From the NCBI GenBank assembly GCA_938034445.1, contig CALHLD010000005.1:1-64000 (forward strand): a stretch of 64,000 nt of DNA. The letters are read 5' to 3'. The notes below the pieces were generated by a model. It had not been told where the DNA came from. It saw only the letters and a list, made by a program, of their open reading frames with translations, and searched no databases. Numbering within the stretch: the stretch's first letter is position 1; each line of letters starts with the position of its first letter. The stretch comes from an uncultured archaeon. Its GTDB lineage: Archaea > Thermoproteota > Nitrososphaeria > JACIWG01. The position numbers and the translations under genes were made by a program. This document shows, piece by piece, positions 31,922 through 41,401 of this stretch.

Positions 31922-32962
31922 ATGAGTATACAGTTTATAAAGGAAGTGAAATATGCAAGGCTTCTGTCACCTTTAAAAGATTATCAAGTGGATGAACAGG
32001 CTGTTGAGCATAGGTTTGACCCCCTACTAAATAGGGAGACAGTTATAACCCCTGGGCGTTTCCAGTATGTGAAAAGGCTGTTTGAGTCTAATGAAAAAGA
32101 TATTGTGGATGTTGTAGAAGGTACTAGAGTCAACTGTCCATTTTGTCCAGAAAGAATTCAAGCATCTACACCTAAGTTTCCAAAGGAAATCGTGAAAGAA
32201 GGAAGGATTGTTGTTGGAGAAACAGTACTTTTTCCAAGCCTCTTTGCACATATGGACTATAATGCTGTAGGCGTCTTATGTAAAGAGCATTATCTGAAAC
32301 TTAATGAGATCCATGAAAAATTGTATGATGGCATTAGGGCTGGACTTATTTGGATAAAAAGCCTTCACAAATATGATAGTAATATCAAATATGCATGCTT
32401 TATAGAAAACTATTTTCCACCATCTGGCTCAACAGTAGTACATCCTCACATCCAAGTTTTAGCCAGCGAGCTACCCTTTAACATGCTAAAGGAGCTTTTA
32501 AGCAAAAGTGAAGCCTACTTTAAAAGTAATGGAACAAACTATTGGATAGACCTAATAGATGTTGAAAGGAAGGGAGAACGTTTTGTAAGCGAATCAGATG
32601 ATGTCGTCTGGTTAACTCCGTTTGCGCCAATGTACACTTACGAGGTTTTGGCTGTAAGTAAAAGTCTCTCAAACTTTCAAGAATTAGATGACAATACTAT
32701 CAGAGAATTTGTGAACGGTGTAAAATGTGTACTAAACTTTTTCCAAGAAGAAGGTCTCTCATCATTTAACATGGTCTTCTACTCAGGCCCATTGGGTGAA
32801 GATTCAAAAAACTATTTTAGAATCGGTATGAAGATTATAGGCCGTGCCGGATACCGTTTTCCCTTTGTTAGCGATATATGGGGGCTGCAAACATTAATGA
32901 TGGAGGGTGAAGCATACGAAACTCCTGAAGCCATGGCTAAAAAGCTTAAACAACACTTCTAA
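31922..32962 (+). CDS. Galactose-1-phosphate uridylyltransferase-like (HIT superfamily)
   Basis: FDPLLNRETVITPGR, CPFCPERI, SGSTVVHPHIQVLASE (HPHxQ). Confidence 0.8.
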   Translation: MSIQFIKEVKYARLLSPLKDYQVDEQAVEHRFDPLLNRETVITPGRFQYVKRLFESNEKDIVDVVEGTRVNCPFCPERIQASTPKFPKEIVKEGRIVVGETVLFPSLFAHMDYNAVGVLCKEHYLKLNEIHEKLYDGIRAGLIWIKSLHKYDSNIKYACFIENYFPPSGSTVVHPHIQVLASELPFNMLKELLSKSEAYFKSNGTNYWIDLIDVERKGERFVSESDDVVWLTPFAPMYTYEVLAVSKSLSNFQELDDNTIREFVNGVKCVLNFFQEEGLSSFNMVFYSGPLGEDSKNYFRIGMKIIGRAGYRFPFVSDIWGLQTLMMEGEAYETPEAMAKKLKQHF

Positions 32963-32963
32963 T

Positions 32964-33650
32964 TCACACATGAGCATCACATTCTACTCCCATATACGTG
33001 CCAACGAAAGGTTTCCTCCTATTCTCACACTTTCTAGGACAGTACATGCACGCAACATATTCTTCTGAAACTGCAAAGATTCCTGAAGAAGACTTTCTAG
33101 GCACCATAAGAAAACTCTCTGTTAAATTTACACCAATATGCTTCCACGGCTCTATCATCTTGAATATAACCTCCTGCTGTTTGATATCGAAAAGGTCGCC
33201 TCTACCGGTGCCCGGAGCAAAACTTGAAACCTTACCCCCCAATCTACACTCAACAATTCCCTTTACATGCTCTCTTGCTTTACTAAGAAGGTAGTCTCCA
33301 ACTGACTCGAGAACAAATGCCTTGATAACACTTTCTTTAGCTAACTCTGAAGCTTTTCTTTCAACATCCCCACCAACAGTTACAACGTAAATTACTATAG
33401 GCTGCCCAACTCTTAACCTGTCAGAAAGGATTTTACTCTCAAACATATGTTCTCCTCCAACATAAACCTTTAACCCATCAATTCTTTTAACATTAGTAAA
33501 TGCGAGTAATGCTTTAGGTTTGGCTAAGGACACACCTACTTCCAAAATTTTCTGGACTTCCTTTTCATCAACTCTCCTAATCTTTTTCAGTTCAATAAAC
33601 TCCCCTAAACTTATATTCAAGGGAATATTATCAACGACTTCAAGTCGCAT
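32964..33650 (-). CDS. Stand-alone vitamin B12-dependent methionine synthase activation-domain-like protein
   Basis: APGTGRGDLFDIKQQEVIFKMIEPWKHIGVNLTESFLMVPRKSSSGIFAVSEE plus C-terminal CMYCPRKCENRRKPF. Confidence 0.65.
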   Translation of the reverse strand: MRLEVVDNIPLNISLGEFIELKKIRRVDEKEVQKILEVGVSLAKPKALLAFTNVKRIDGLKVYVGGEHMFESKILSDRLRVGQPIVIYVVTVGGDVERKASELAKESVIKAFVLESVGDYLLSKAREHVKGIVECRLGGKVSSFAPGTGRGDLFDIKQQEVIFKMIEPWKHIGVNLTESFLMVPRKSSSGIFAVSEEYVACMYCPRKCENRRKPFVGTYMGVECDAHV

Positions 33651-33713
33651 ATCTCAACTTTAAAAAGTTTCATATATAAATTAAAAAATTTATTGTAACC
33701 CGATGATCCAAAA

Positions 33714-34145
33714 TTATCCAACTCTGCCCAAACAGTAAAAGCATTCTCCAATATCATATGGTTTTATAAACTGTTTATGCAGCTGGCAAAGTAAACCTTT
33801 AGACCTTATAAGCCTACATATTTCACAGACTTTAGAGATCAGCTCCGTTTGGCTTAAACTACCTTCAAAAAACTTTTCACTCAACCAAACAACTTTATCG
33901 TAAACTTCCTTATCATTTTCCAAATTTAATGTGATCCCCCTGTAGCCTCTAAAATACATACTTACTGCTGATTGGCTTATCCCCAAAGTTTTTGCTATAT
34001 CCTTTTGTCTCAAATGATGTTTTTTTGAAAGCTCCCTAGCTATTAAGGCTCTAATATTTGGCAATATCGTTTTAGCTACAACCTCACATGGCACGAACAT
34101 TTCTATCACCCAGTATAGGAAAAAGATATAAATATACTTTATCAC
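33714..34145 (-). CDS. HTH transcriptional regulator with cysteine-containing C-terminus
   Basis: IARELSKKHHLRQKDIAKTLGISQSAVSMYFRGYRG; later KVCEICRLIRSKGLLCQLH and ECFYCLGRVG. Confidence 0.75.
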   Translation of the reverse strand: MIKYIYIFFLYWVIEMFVPCEVVAKTILPNIRALIARELSKKHHLRQKDIAKTLGISQSAVSMYFRGYRGITLNLENDKEVYDKVVWLSEKFFEGSLSQTELISKVCEICRLIRSKGLLCQLHKQFIKPYDIGECFYCLGRVG

Positions 34146-34152
34146 AATAGTA

Positions 34153-34164
34153 ATATGCGCATAT
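34153..34164 (+). promoter_or_regulatory. 12-bp perfect palindrome ATATGCGCATAT in divergent promoter
   Basis: Read directly, between HTH regulator and DUF438 gene. Confidence 0.5.
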
Positions 34165-34183
34165 AATTTAAAGGTGAAAAAAG

Positions 34184-35407
34184 ATGAAAAAAGAATTTGA
34201 AAAAAAGAAGGATGTTTTAAAACAAATTATTAGGGAACTTCATTCTGGCGCCTTGCCAAAGGACATTAAAGAAAGGTTCGCATCAGTTTTGGAAGGGCTT
34301 AAGCCGGAAGAAATTGCGATGGTTGAAGAAGAACTAGTTAATGAAGGTTTGTCAAGGGACGAAATAAGACGCTTATGTGATGTGCACTTAGAGGTTTTCA
34401 GGGAACAGTTAGAGAAGGAAAGATTAAACATTGGGGAAGATCATCCAATAAATATTCTTATGGAGGAGCATAAAATCATGCTTTCTTTAGCTGAAAAACT
34501 TGTGATATTATCACAGAACCTTGAAACCGTAAACGAGCTAAACCAATTCAAAGAAATATTTCATCACATAGAACATATTGTAAAAGATTTCATTGATTCA
34601 GAAAAGCATTATCTAAGAGAAGAAAACGTCCTCTTTCCCCTTCTTGAGAAACATGGTGTGACAGAACCTCCTGCAATAATGTGGATGGAGCATAATCAGA
34701 TAAGGGAAAAGAAGAACACACTGAAAGGTCTCATAGAAGGGCATACAATTCCGCCTTCAGAAGGTTTCTTAATAAATTTAAGAAATGTTTCAGCTGAACT
34801 TAAAAATCTTTTAAACAGTCACTTCTATAAAGAAAATAACATACTATTTCCAACAGCATTAAACCTAATATCTCATGAAGAGTGGATTGTTGCAAGAAAA
34901 GATTTTGATGAAGTTGGCTACTGTTGCTTTACACCACCTATACCTCATAAACTAGAAGAAAAGACACCTTTTATGGAAGAAAAGGCGGTACATGAAGGCC
35001 AAATAGAATTTGAGACAGGCTCCTTGACAAAGGATGAAATAGAAGCAATATTAAACTCCTTACCCGTAGACATAACATTTGTTGACGCGAACGATTCAGT
35101 AAAATACTTTAACAAGGCTGAAAAGAGAATCTTTGTTAGAACGAGATCTGTTTTAGGTAGAAAGGTTCAAATGTGTCATCCTCAAAAAAGCATTCATATA
35201 GTAAACAAGATACTTGATTCATTTAGGAAAGGGGAAAAAGATGTGGCAGAATTCTGGATAAACATGAACGGGCGACTTATACACATAAGATACTTTCCGG
35301 TGAGAGACAAAAACGGCAAATACCTTGGAACAATGGAAGTAACACAGGATATCACAGAAATCAAAAAGCTAGAAGGGGAAAAAAGACTACTGGACTGGAA
35401 AGAGTAG
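34184..35407 (+). CDS. DUF438 / hemerythrin (HHE) / PAS-domain protein
   Basis: N-terminal DUF438-like helices, HPINILMEEHKIML...HYLREENVLFPLLEKHG...NHFYKENNILFPTALNLI, then PAS ILNSLPVDITFVDANDSVKYFNKAEKRIF. Confidence 0.85.
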   Translation: MKKEFEKKKDVLKQIIRELHSGALPKDIKERFASVLEGLKPEEIAMVEEELVNEGLSRDEIRRLCDVHLEVFREQLEKERLNIGEDHPINILMEEHKIMLSLAEKLVILSQNLETVNELNQFKEIFHHIEHIVKDFIDSEKHYLREENVLFPLLEKHGVTEPPAIMWMEHNQIREKKNTLKGLIEGHTIPPSEGFLINLRNVSAELKNLLNSHFYKENNILFPTALNLISHEEWIVARKDFDEVGYCCFTPPIPHKLEEKTPFMEEKAVHEGQIEFETGSLTKDEIEAILNSLPVDITFVDANDSVKYFNKAEKRIFVRTRSVLGRKVQMCHPQKSIHIVNKILDSFRKGEKDVAEFWINMNGRLIHIRYFPVRDKNGKYLGTMEVTQDITEIKKLEGEKRLLDWKE

Positions 35408-35522
35408 CGTATAGCCTTCTATCTATAATCAAATTTCTCTTTTAAAAGAATTTTTTATTTCAGGTTTTACTTTACCAAAATTTTTTTGCAATTATACTAT
35501 TAAAGGGGTTTCCTTTTAATGT

Positions 35523-35786
35523 TCAAAAAATTTTATTTAAAAATGATTTTACATTCTTATATTCTTCTTCCAATCTATTTCGCGGTATTGTTTTGTCGCA
35601 GATAATAGTGTTGTCGTCTTGGCAGGTTAAAGAATAGTTTTGGGCATACAATTTTTGTAGGCATACAAGACACTTTTCTATTACTTTTAAATCCAGTTTA
35701 CCTGATTTTGGACATAGGTTTAGTATGATTTCTATGAAGAAAGTAGGTGCTTTTAGAGTCATATTTTTTGCTCCTATACCGATCAC
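35523..35786 (-). CDS. Hypothetical protein, probably the 3' part of a longer, interrupted ORF
   Basis: 87-aa ORF; coding-like sequence extends upstream (NKLAETESVVEKAKALRQKEAYKILDKEANYVIGIG) without a standard start. Confidence 0.35.
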   Translation of the reverse strand: MIGIGAKNMTLKAPTFFIEIILNLCPKSGKLDLKVIEKCLVCLQKLYAQNYSLTCQDDNTIICDKTIPRNRLEEEYKNVKSFLNKIF

Positions 35787-36242
35787 ATAATTTGCCTCTT
35801 TGTCTAAGATTTTGTAGGCCTCTTTTTGCCTTAAGGCTTTAGCTTTTTCTACTACTGATTCCGTTTCAGCTAATTTGTTTTTCCCAAAAAACCCACTATC
35901 CTTTCAATTTTTGTAGACTGATCTTATGTCTTAAAATATTTCTTGAATAAGATTATGCCTATTGCTAAGACTTCTGTGCCAGATATAGTTATTACTGCAA
36001 AATCTAGTAATATGGCTGAGCTGTCTATGTTTGCTACGCTTTTTAAAACTCCTCCCATAATGTTTAAGTAGACAGTGTGAGCGGCTCTAAGATCTTTTTA
36101 ATGCTGGAGTTCACTATATCTATAAAATCAATTAGAGACTTTCTTATTCCATCATTAGGCTTATCACCGGATGAGGGCTGAAAGTATTACCTTCATCAAT
36201 AGGATAATATACTAACAAAATAAAATATTATTAAAATTTTGT

Positions 36243-36812
36243 TTAACAGGATTTAATATCACTTTGTTTTCTCCTCCAGCTTTCTCTTTCTCTTTCTTGC
36301 ACCATTTCAGCAAATTTACTTAGCATTTCACTACATTTTCTTAATGCTTCTTCAACTGATGTATCCCTTGTTTTCTCTGTCCATCTCGAAATTACCTTCT
36401 TATACCATCTGTTTAAACCCTCTAGACTTTCCTCTAACTCTTCAACCTCTTCTGCTCTTATGTTATCATTTTCAATATTATATTGAATCTCTTTAATAAA
36501 TTCATCACATTCTTCCAAAATTTCATCCAATTCTCTTTTTCTTTCCTCCTCAAAAATTTTTTTAATGTTAACTTCGTCAACTTCTTTTTCTCCTTTTGAT
36601 ACAAAAACTGCAACAAATCCTTGCTTTTCAATTTCCTTTCTAATAGTATTTACCTTCTTCCGAGTTATATCATTATCTGGTAATATGCAAATTGAATATG
36701 GTGGATATATTGCTCCAATCTTTTTTAAATCCCTCCAGAATTTTACTCTTATTTTTGATGGACTGTTTGGTACATCGTAGACCACAAAAATCCATTTCCT
36801 CCTGTTTTCCAT
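36243..36812 (-). CDS. ChrB N-terminal-domain-like protein
   Basis: KWIFVVYDVPNSPSKIRVKFWRDLKKIGAIYPPYSICILPD followed by coiled coil; no ChrB C-terminal domain. Confidence 0.6.
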   Translation of the reverse strand: MENRRKWIFVVYDVPNSPSKIRVKFWRDLKKIGAIYPPYSICILPDNDITRKKVNTIRKEIEKQGFVAVFVSKGEKEVDEVNIKKIFEEERKRELDEILEECDEFIKEIQYNIENDNIRAEEVEELEESLEGLNRWYKKVISRWTEKTRDTSVEEALRKCSEMLSKFAEMVQERERESWRRKQSDIKSC

Positions 36813-36879
36813 ATCATATGATAGTATGCCATCATATTAAATAACTTTAATTGAAATAATTTAATATCCTCTTATATTT

Positions 36880-36895
36880 TGTAACCATAGTTACA
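36880..36895 (+). promoter_or_regulatory. Inverted repeat TGTAAC-CATA-GTTACA
   Basis: Read directly upstream of 36911 ORF. Confidence 0.4.
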
Positions 36896-36910
36896 TTTAA
36901 AAGGTTTTAT

Positions 36911-37774
36911 TTGTTAGGATTGTGCATGGTGTCTGAGTACTTACAAAAACTTTATCAAAGAATATGGGATTTCGTGAGGGAACGCTATTCTGGAGAAGGG
37001 GGTTTCATGATGTCTCCAGTAGACTATCCGAATCCAGCGGCAACATACTATTCACTATCAATTTTAGAAAATATTGGAATAAATTTTGAGGAGAAAGAAA
37101 GGTGTGTTAGATGGTTATCTAATTTTAAAATCGACAGCATTTACTCACTATACTATGTAGTCAAAAGTCTAATTCTACTTAATCAGCAATCTATTTTAAA
37201 GAAGAAATTGTTAGAAAATGTTGGTCTAATTAAAAAGGGGATGTTCTTTCCTTCTGTTCAAAGAATTTATGAAATAGAGCAGGAGTTTAGGAGACTCTAT
37301 TTTTTGTCAGAACTGTCTAATCTTATAGGTTATGGTTTTGAAGAAGATTTGATAAAAAGGATTCTTACCCACGTAAACGAAGATGGTGGGTTTGGCCTTA
37401 TAGGCCATAGTACATTAACTTCAACATATTATGTTGTTAGTGCATTAAATGTTCTTGATAAGTTATCGTTAATAGACAAGAGGAAGGTTATCGGATATGT
37501 TAGAGAATGTGAGCGGCCAGAAGGTGGCTTTGTTACTAGACCAGAAAACATCTTACCATATATAGAATATACGTATTATGGTATTAAAACATTGGAAATT
37601 TTTGGGGAAAAAGTTAATTTTCCTTTGGAGCATATAAAATTTGTTCTTAATTGCTTAAACAAAGATGGTGGCTTTAGAAGGACAGTAACATTGGGCATAT
37701 CGAATCTTGAAAATGTGTACTATGCGTCGTCCTCACTAAAAACTCTGAATGCAGATAAATTCTTTTTATGGTGA
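36911..37774 (+). CDS. Prenyltransferase/terpene-cyclase-like alpha/alpha-barrel protein
   Basis: Repeats GEGGFMMSP..ATYYSLSIL, EDGGFGLIG..STYYVVSAL, PEGGFVTRP..YTYYGIKTL, KDGGFRRTV..VYYASSSL. Confidence 0.7.
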   Translation: MLGLCMVSEYLQKLYQRIWDFVRERYSGEGGFMMSPVDYPNPAATYYSLSILENIGINFEEKERCVRWLSNFKIDSIYSLYYVVKSLILLNQQSILKKKLLENVGLIKKGMFFPSVQRIYEIEQEFRRLYFLSELSNLIGYGFEEDLIKRILTHVNEDGGFGLIGHSTLTSTYYVVSALNVLDKLSLIDKRKVIGYVRECERPEGGFVTRPENILPYIEYTYYGIKTLEIFGEKVNFPLEHIKFVLNCLNKDGGFRRTVTLGISNLENVYYASSSLKTLNADKFFLW

Positions 37775-38553
37775 TACATATGGTTAAAAAGGACATTACA
37801 ACATTAGACATATTAGATGCTTTTGAAGGAGGTCAACTCTGTCCCCTTTGTCAACTTTGGATAAAGAGCGAGGAAAGACTAATGCCATATCTTTTAACCA
37901 ATGAAGTTAATATGGATCCAGACTTTAGAGCAAAAGTAATTGGGGCAAGAGGATTTTGTAACCGTCACATGCATTTGCTATATAATACTGCATACACGCC
38001 AGGAACTCAGGATGGTTTAGGGTATGCTTTATACATGCAGGATGTGATAAAACTAATGTTAGACAAGATTCAGGAAACGAAATCGGATATCGAAGAGATT
38101 ATGTTAAAGGCTTCGGGTATGCTAAGCAAGAAGAAGGTTGCGAAAATAAAACAAACTTTCAATAAGCTAGAAAATAATTTTAAGGGCACAGACTTGTGTC
38201 CTGCATGCGAATATCTTAGGCAACTGGACACAATGCATACTGGAACAATAATTAGAATGTTGGATGAGGATGAGGAGTTTAGAAAAATTTTTTTGAATTC
38301 GATAGGCTTTTGCGTGCCTCATTTTATATCTATAATAAAAATTGTGTCTGAGACAAAAGTGAAAAATTATGAAATGATCTTGAAATTGCTTTTTGATGTA
38401 GAATCAAAAAATATAGAAAGAATACAAATTTTATTAACAAAATTTATTAAAAGATTCGATTGGGCATACAAACAAAAATCTTATGGAGAGGAAATTGAGG
38501 CAAACAATATAGTTAAAAACTTTCTGAAAGGAGTAGAAGGTCTTAAAATATAA
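37768..38553 (+). CDS. Duplicated CPxC...GFCxxH protein (DUF6062-like)
   Basis: CPLCQLW...GARGFCNRHMHLLY and CPACEYL...NSIGFCVPHFISII. Confidence 0.65.
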   Translation: MVIHMVKKDITTLDILDAFEGGQLCPLCQLWIKSEERLMPYLLTNEVNMDPDFRAKVIGARGFCNRHMHLLYNTAYTPGTQDGLGYALYMQDVIKLMLDKIQETKSDIEEIMLKASGMLSKKKVAKIKQTFNKLENNFKGTDLCPACEYLRQLDTMHTGTIIRMLDEDEEFRKIFLNSIGFCVPHFISIIKIVSETKVKNYEMILKLLFDVESKNIERIQILLTKFIKRFDWAYKQKSYGEEIEANNIVKNFLKGVEGLKI

Positions 38554-39088
38554 TCATCTTTTAGACAATTTTCCTTCTTATGGTTGCTTGTACATGAGTA
38601 TGCGGGACACTCACATTATGCTAACTCTATTGTAGATCTCATGCTTCTGACCATACCTTAGTCAGCAGTCTATAATTGCACTTACGCCCAAAATACAGGA
38701 ATTACTTTCTTTATCTACTTTTGCTAAAGGTATATTGTTAAGTCTAAATTATGTAGGTTATTAGTTGGTTTTCATAAAACATTAAATATACTTTCCATAT
38801 ATCTGGATATATTATGGTCCAAAAACTTTTAATTGCTTCAAGTACGATAAATTATCTTAATTTATAGTACGTTTAATGCAAGAACCGTATGTATTACTGT
38901 GATGTGGAAGAAGTGATCGGGATTGATAATAATGATTGCTACTATTGTCTGCATAAACTAGATACTATATAAGAACGCATTTTTCCTGAAATTAACAATC
39001 AGTGCTTTAGCTGTTTTACTAAAAAAAGGTATTCTATACATAGTGGCCCTGCTAAGCAATCCTTAAATATAGACTTCAAATAAGATAT

Positions 39089-40231
39089 GTGTTGATAAGA
39101 ACTTTTCCATTTGTTGAAGCGAGCATCGTATCTAGTCAGACTATAATAAGTCCATTTATGGAGTCACCTCAAAATCTTTTGATACTGAATTCGAGGCTTG
39201 AGGTGCATCAAAGGCGAACATTGGATTCCTTAGGTATCTCAATTATTACTCTCAAAGGTCAAGATGGGAAAAAAGGGCAATTAATCCTAAAGGATACGTT
39301 GTTCTTTACAAAGGAGTTATTGGTAGCCTTTCTCGACGAATCCATGAAATTAAGGCAACCAACTCAGTGCGCTGTCAAGAAAGGGGCTTTGACAGAAAGA
39401 TCTGTAACCCCAACTATGGATGTTGACGACCTAGGGGAGAGCATTGGCTATAGGCTTTACTATTATCCATTGAACTGTGACCTACACGCTAAGCCAAAAC
39501 CTTTAGTTATTAATGCTGACGAATATACTCAAGAGATGCTGTTTCCAAATCATATGGTTCAGGAAGGGGTTTATAGAGCTCCAATTACCAGAAAAATTAT
39601 TGTTCAGATCGAGCATTGGGCCAACCTTTGGGCATGTAATATAGCAGCACTTCTTGCCAATATCGCTGAGCTTAAACGCAATCGGTTTAGGCAACTCTGT
39701 CTTGCAGTCTCTGCACTTTCAACCAATCAATGGCGTGTTTCATCCAAGAATGTGCATATAGGAAAAAGATGTGACATTCACCCCACCGCTTACCTCGAAA
39801 ACTCTGTAATAGGAGATGATGTGGAGATAGGGGCTCATAGTGTTGTAAGAGGGTCTATGATTGGGAATAAATCCGTGATTCACAATAATTGCACAGTCGC
39901 CTACTCTGTCCTTGGAGAAGGAAGTCAACTTCGGGATGGGGCAAATGTGACATATTCGCTACTCTTTCCAGGTGCTTTCACAACAGGCTCTTTTATCAAT
40001 GTAAGTGTGATGGGAAGAAACTCTTTCTTTCCTGTTGGTTCTGTTCTAGCCGACTTCAGGATTGATGGAAAGCATGTAACCTTAAGCAAGAATGGAAAGA
40101 TTATTGATTCTGGGCAAACATTCTTGGGCTGTTGTATTGGGCATGGAGCGTATATTGGTTCAGGTATCGTTATACCGCCAGGACGAGAAGTTCCTAATGA
40201 TGCGAAACTCCTACCTTCCATTCAAGGTTAG
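39089..40231 (+). CDS. Left-handed beta-helix (hexapeptide-repeat) acyl/nucleotidyltransferase-like protein
   Basis: VHIGKRCDIHPTAYLENSVIGDDVEIGAHSVVRGSMIGNKSVIHNNCTVAYSVLGEGSQLRDGANV; GAYIGSGIVIPPGR. Confidence 0.7.
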   Translation: MLIRTFPFVEASIVSSQTIISPFMESPQNLLILNSRLEVHQRRTLDSLGISIITLKGQDGKKGQLILKDTLFFTKELLVAFLDESMKLRQPTQCAVKKGALTERSVTPTMDVDDLGESIGYRLYYYPLNCDLHAKPKPLVINADEYTQEMLFPNHMVQEGVYRAPITRKIIVQIEHWANLWACNIAALLANIAELKRNRFRQLCLAVSALSTNQWRVSSKNVHIGKRCDIHPTAYLENSVIGDDVEIGAHSVVRGSMIGNKSVIHNNCTVAYSVLGEGSQLRDGANVTYSLLFPGAFTTGSFINVSVMGRNSFFPVGSVLADFRIDGKHVTLSKNGKIIDSGQTFLGCCIGHGAYIGSGIVIPPGREVPNDAKLLPSIQG

Positions 40232-40528
40232 AGCTTTCCGCTTATTTAGAAGGTGCCTATACTTCCTGCAGTAATCACATATTCTAAACAGCCGTTCCTG
40301 TGAAAATTAACCTAGATAATCTTGTTTAGAGCGAGGAAGCTAAGGGGGAGGTCATTTCTTTAAACAATGAAGTTAAAATAAGTAAAAAGATTCAATTTTT
40401 ATAACATAACCATGCATATAGTAATTATGAGTCTATTATCACAAGGGGTCATCGAACCCTATAAGATTTCTTTCCCATATCTTGAAATACATATGTTATT
40501 TTTGATGAAATCAGATACAAGGGTTTGG

Positions 40529-40601
40529 TAGCCCGGACCAGATTCGAACTGGTGTCTGCGGCTCCAGAGGCCGCTGTGCTTGGCCGCTGCACCACCGGGC
40601 T
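40529..40601 (-). tRNA. tRNA-Gln (anticodon CTG)
   Basis: RC: AGCCCGG...GTGC-AGCGGCCAA-GCAC, GCGGC-CTCTGGA-GCCGC, ACCAG-TTCGAAT-CTGGT, CCGGGCT-A. Confidence 0.92.
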
Positions 40602-40635
40602 ATCGTATAAAGGTACAATGTTCTTGCCTAAAAAT

Positions 40636-41283
40636 TTATCCTCTAACATAATCAAGTATCTCGTATAAGGAATGTATTTTATGTATCCTAGTATTTATTA
40701 TCTCGTTTTTATCTCCAAAATATAGTCCAAGCCCTGCCTTCTTTAGCATGTTCAGGTCATAAACTGTATCTCCAACAGCTATGGTCTCGTTTAAGGTAAC
40801 GTTTTCTTCCTTCGAAACTGTTTCAAGTATCTTATCCTTTTTTCTTGGTTCTACAACCTCTATCCCTTCTCCAACAAGATATCCTTCACTATCTGTCTTC
40901 AGCCTGTTTGAAAAGACTTTGTCAGCGTAAACTTCTTTACCGACTTTTTCTGCAAGAATATCTATACCGGCTGTAATAATTACAATCTTAAGCCCCATTA
41001 TCTTCAACGCTTTCGCCACCTCTTTCGCCCCATCTACAAGCTCAAACTTTGATAAAATTTCTTCTATTTCATTTATGTGAATTTTTCCCTTTTTCTTTAT
41101 CCACGAACTTATATCTCTAACCATAAACTCTTTATATGATATTCTACCTTGCCTATATTCTTCTAAAGCCTCCTTTGCCTCTTCTATTGTACCAAATTTT
41201 TCGTGGACAAGTTCCCAGCTACTTTTACACTTAATTAGCGTTCCGTCCATGTCAAAGAAGATTATCTTGTATTCCAACATCAT
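40636..41283 (-). CDS. HAD-family phosphatase (SerB-like)
   Basis: IIFFDMDGTLIKCKSSWELVH, VIITAGIDIL, AVGDTVYDLNMLKKAGLGLYFG. Confidence 0.85.
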   Translation of the reverse strand: MMLEYKIIFFDMDGTLIKCKSSWELVHEKFGTIEEAKEALEEYRQGRISYKEFMVRDISSWIKKKGKIHINEIEEILSKFELVDGAKEVAKALKIMGLKIVIITAGIDILAEKVGKEVYADKVFSNRLKTDSEGYLVGEGIEVVEPRKKDKILETVSKEENVTLNETIAVGDTVYDLNMLKKAGLGLYFGDKNEIINTRIHKIHSLYEILDYVRG

Positions 41284-41401
41284 ATACTAAATTTCGTTTG
41301 GTTAAAAATTGTTTCCAAAAGCCATTATTACTTGAGAACTTGATTAACAATATTAAGTAAAGTTTATATTCTGTTACACTGGTGCCATATATTGATCTAA
41401 T

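Noticed and set aside
38554-39088. Possible ncRNA in the 535-bp gap before the beta-helix gene
   Set aside because: No convincing C/D box pair, stem or promoter-terminator arrangement seen by eye.
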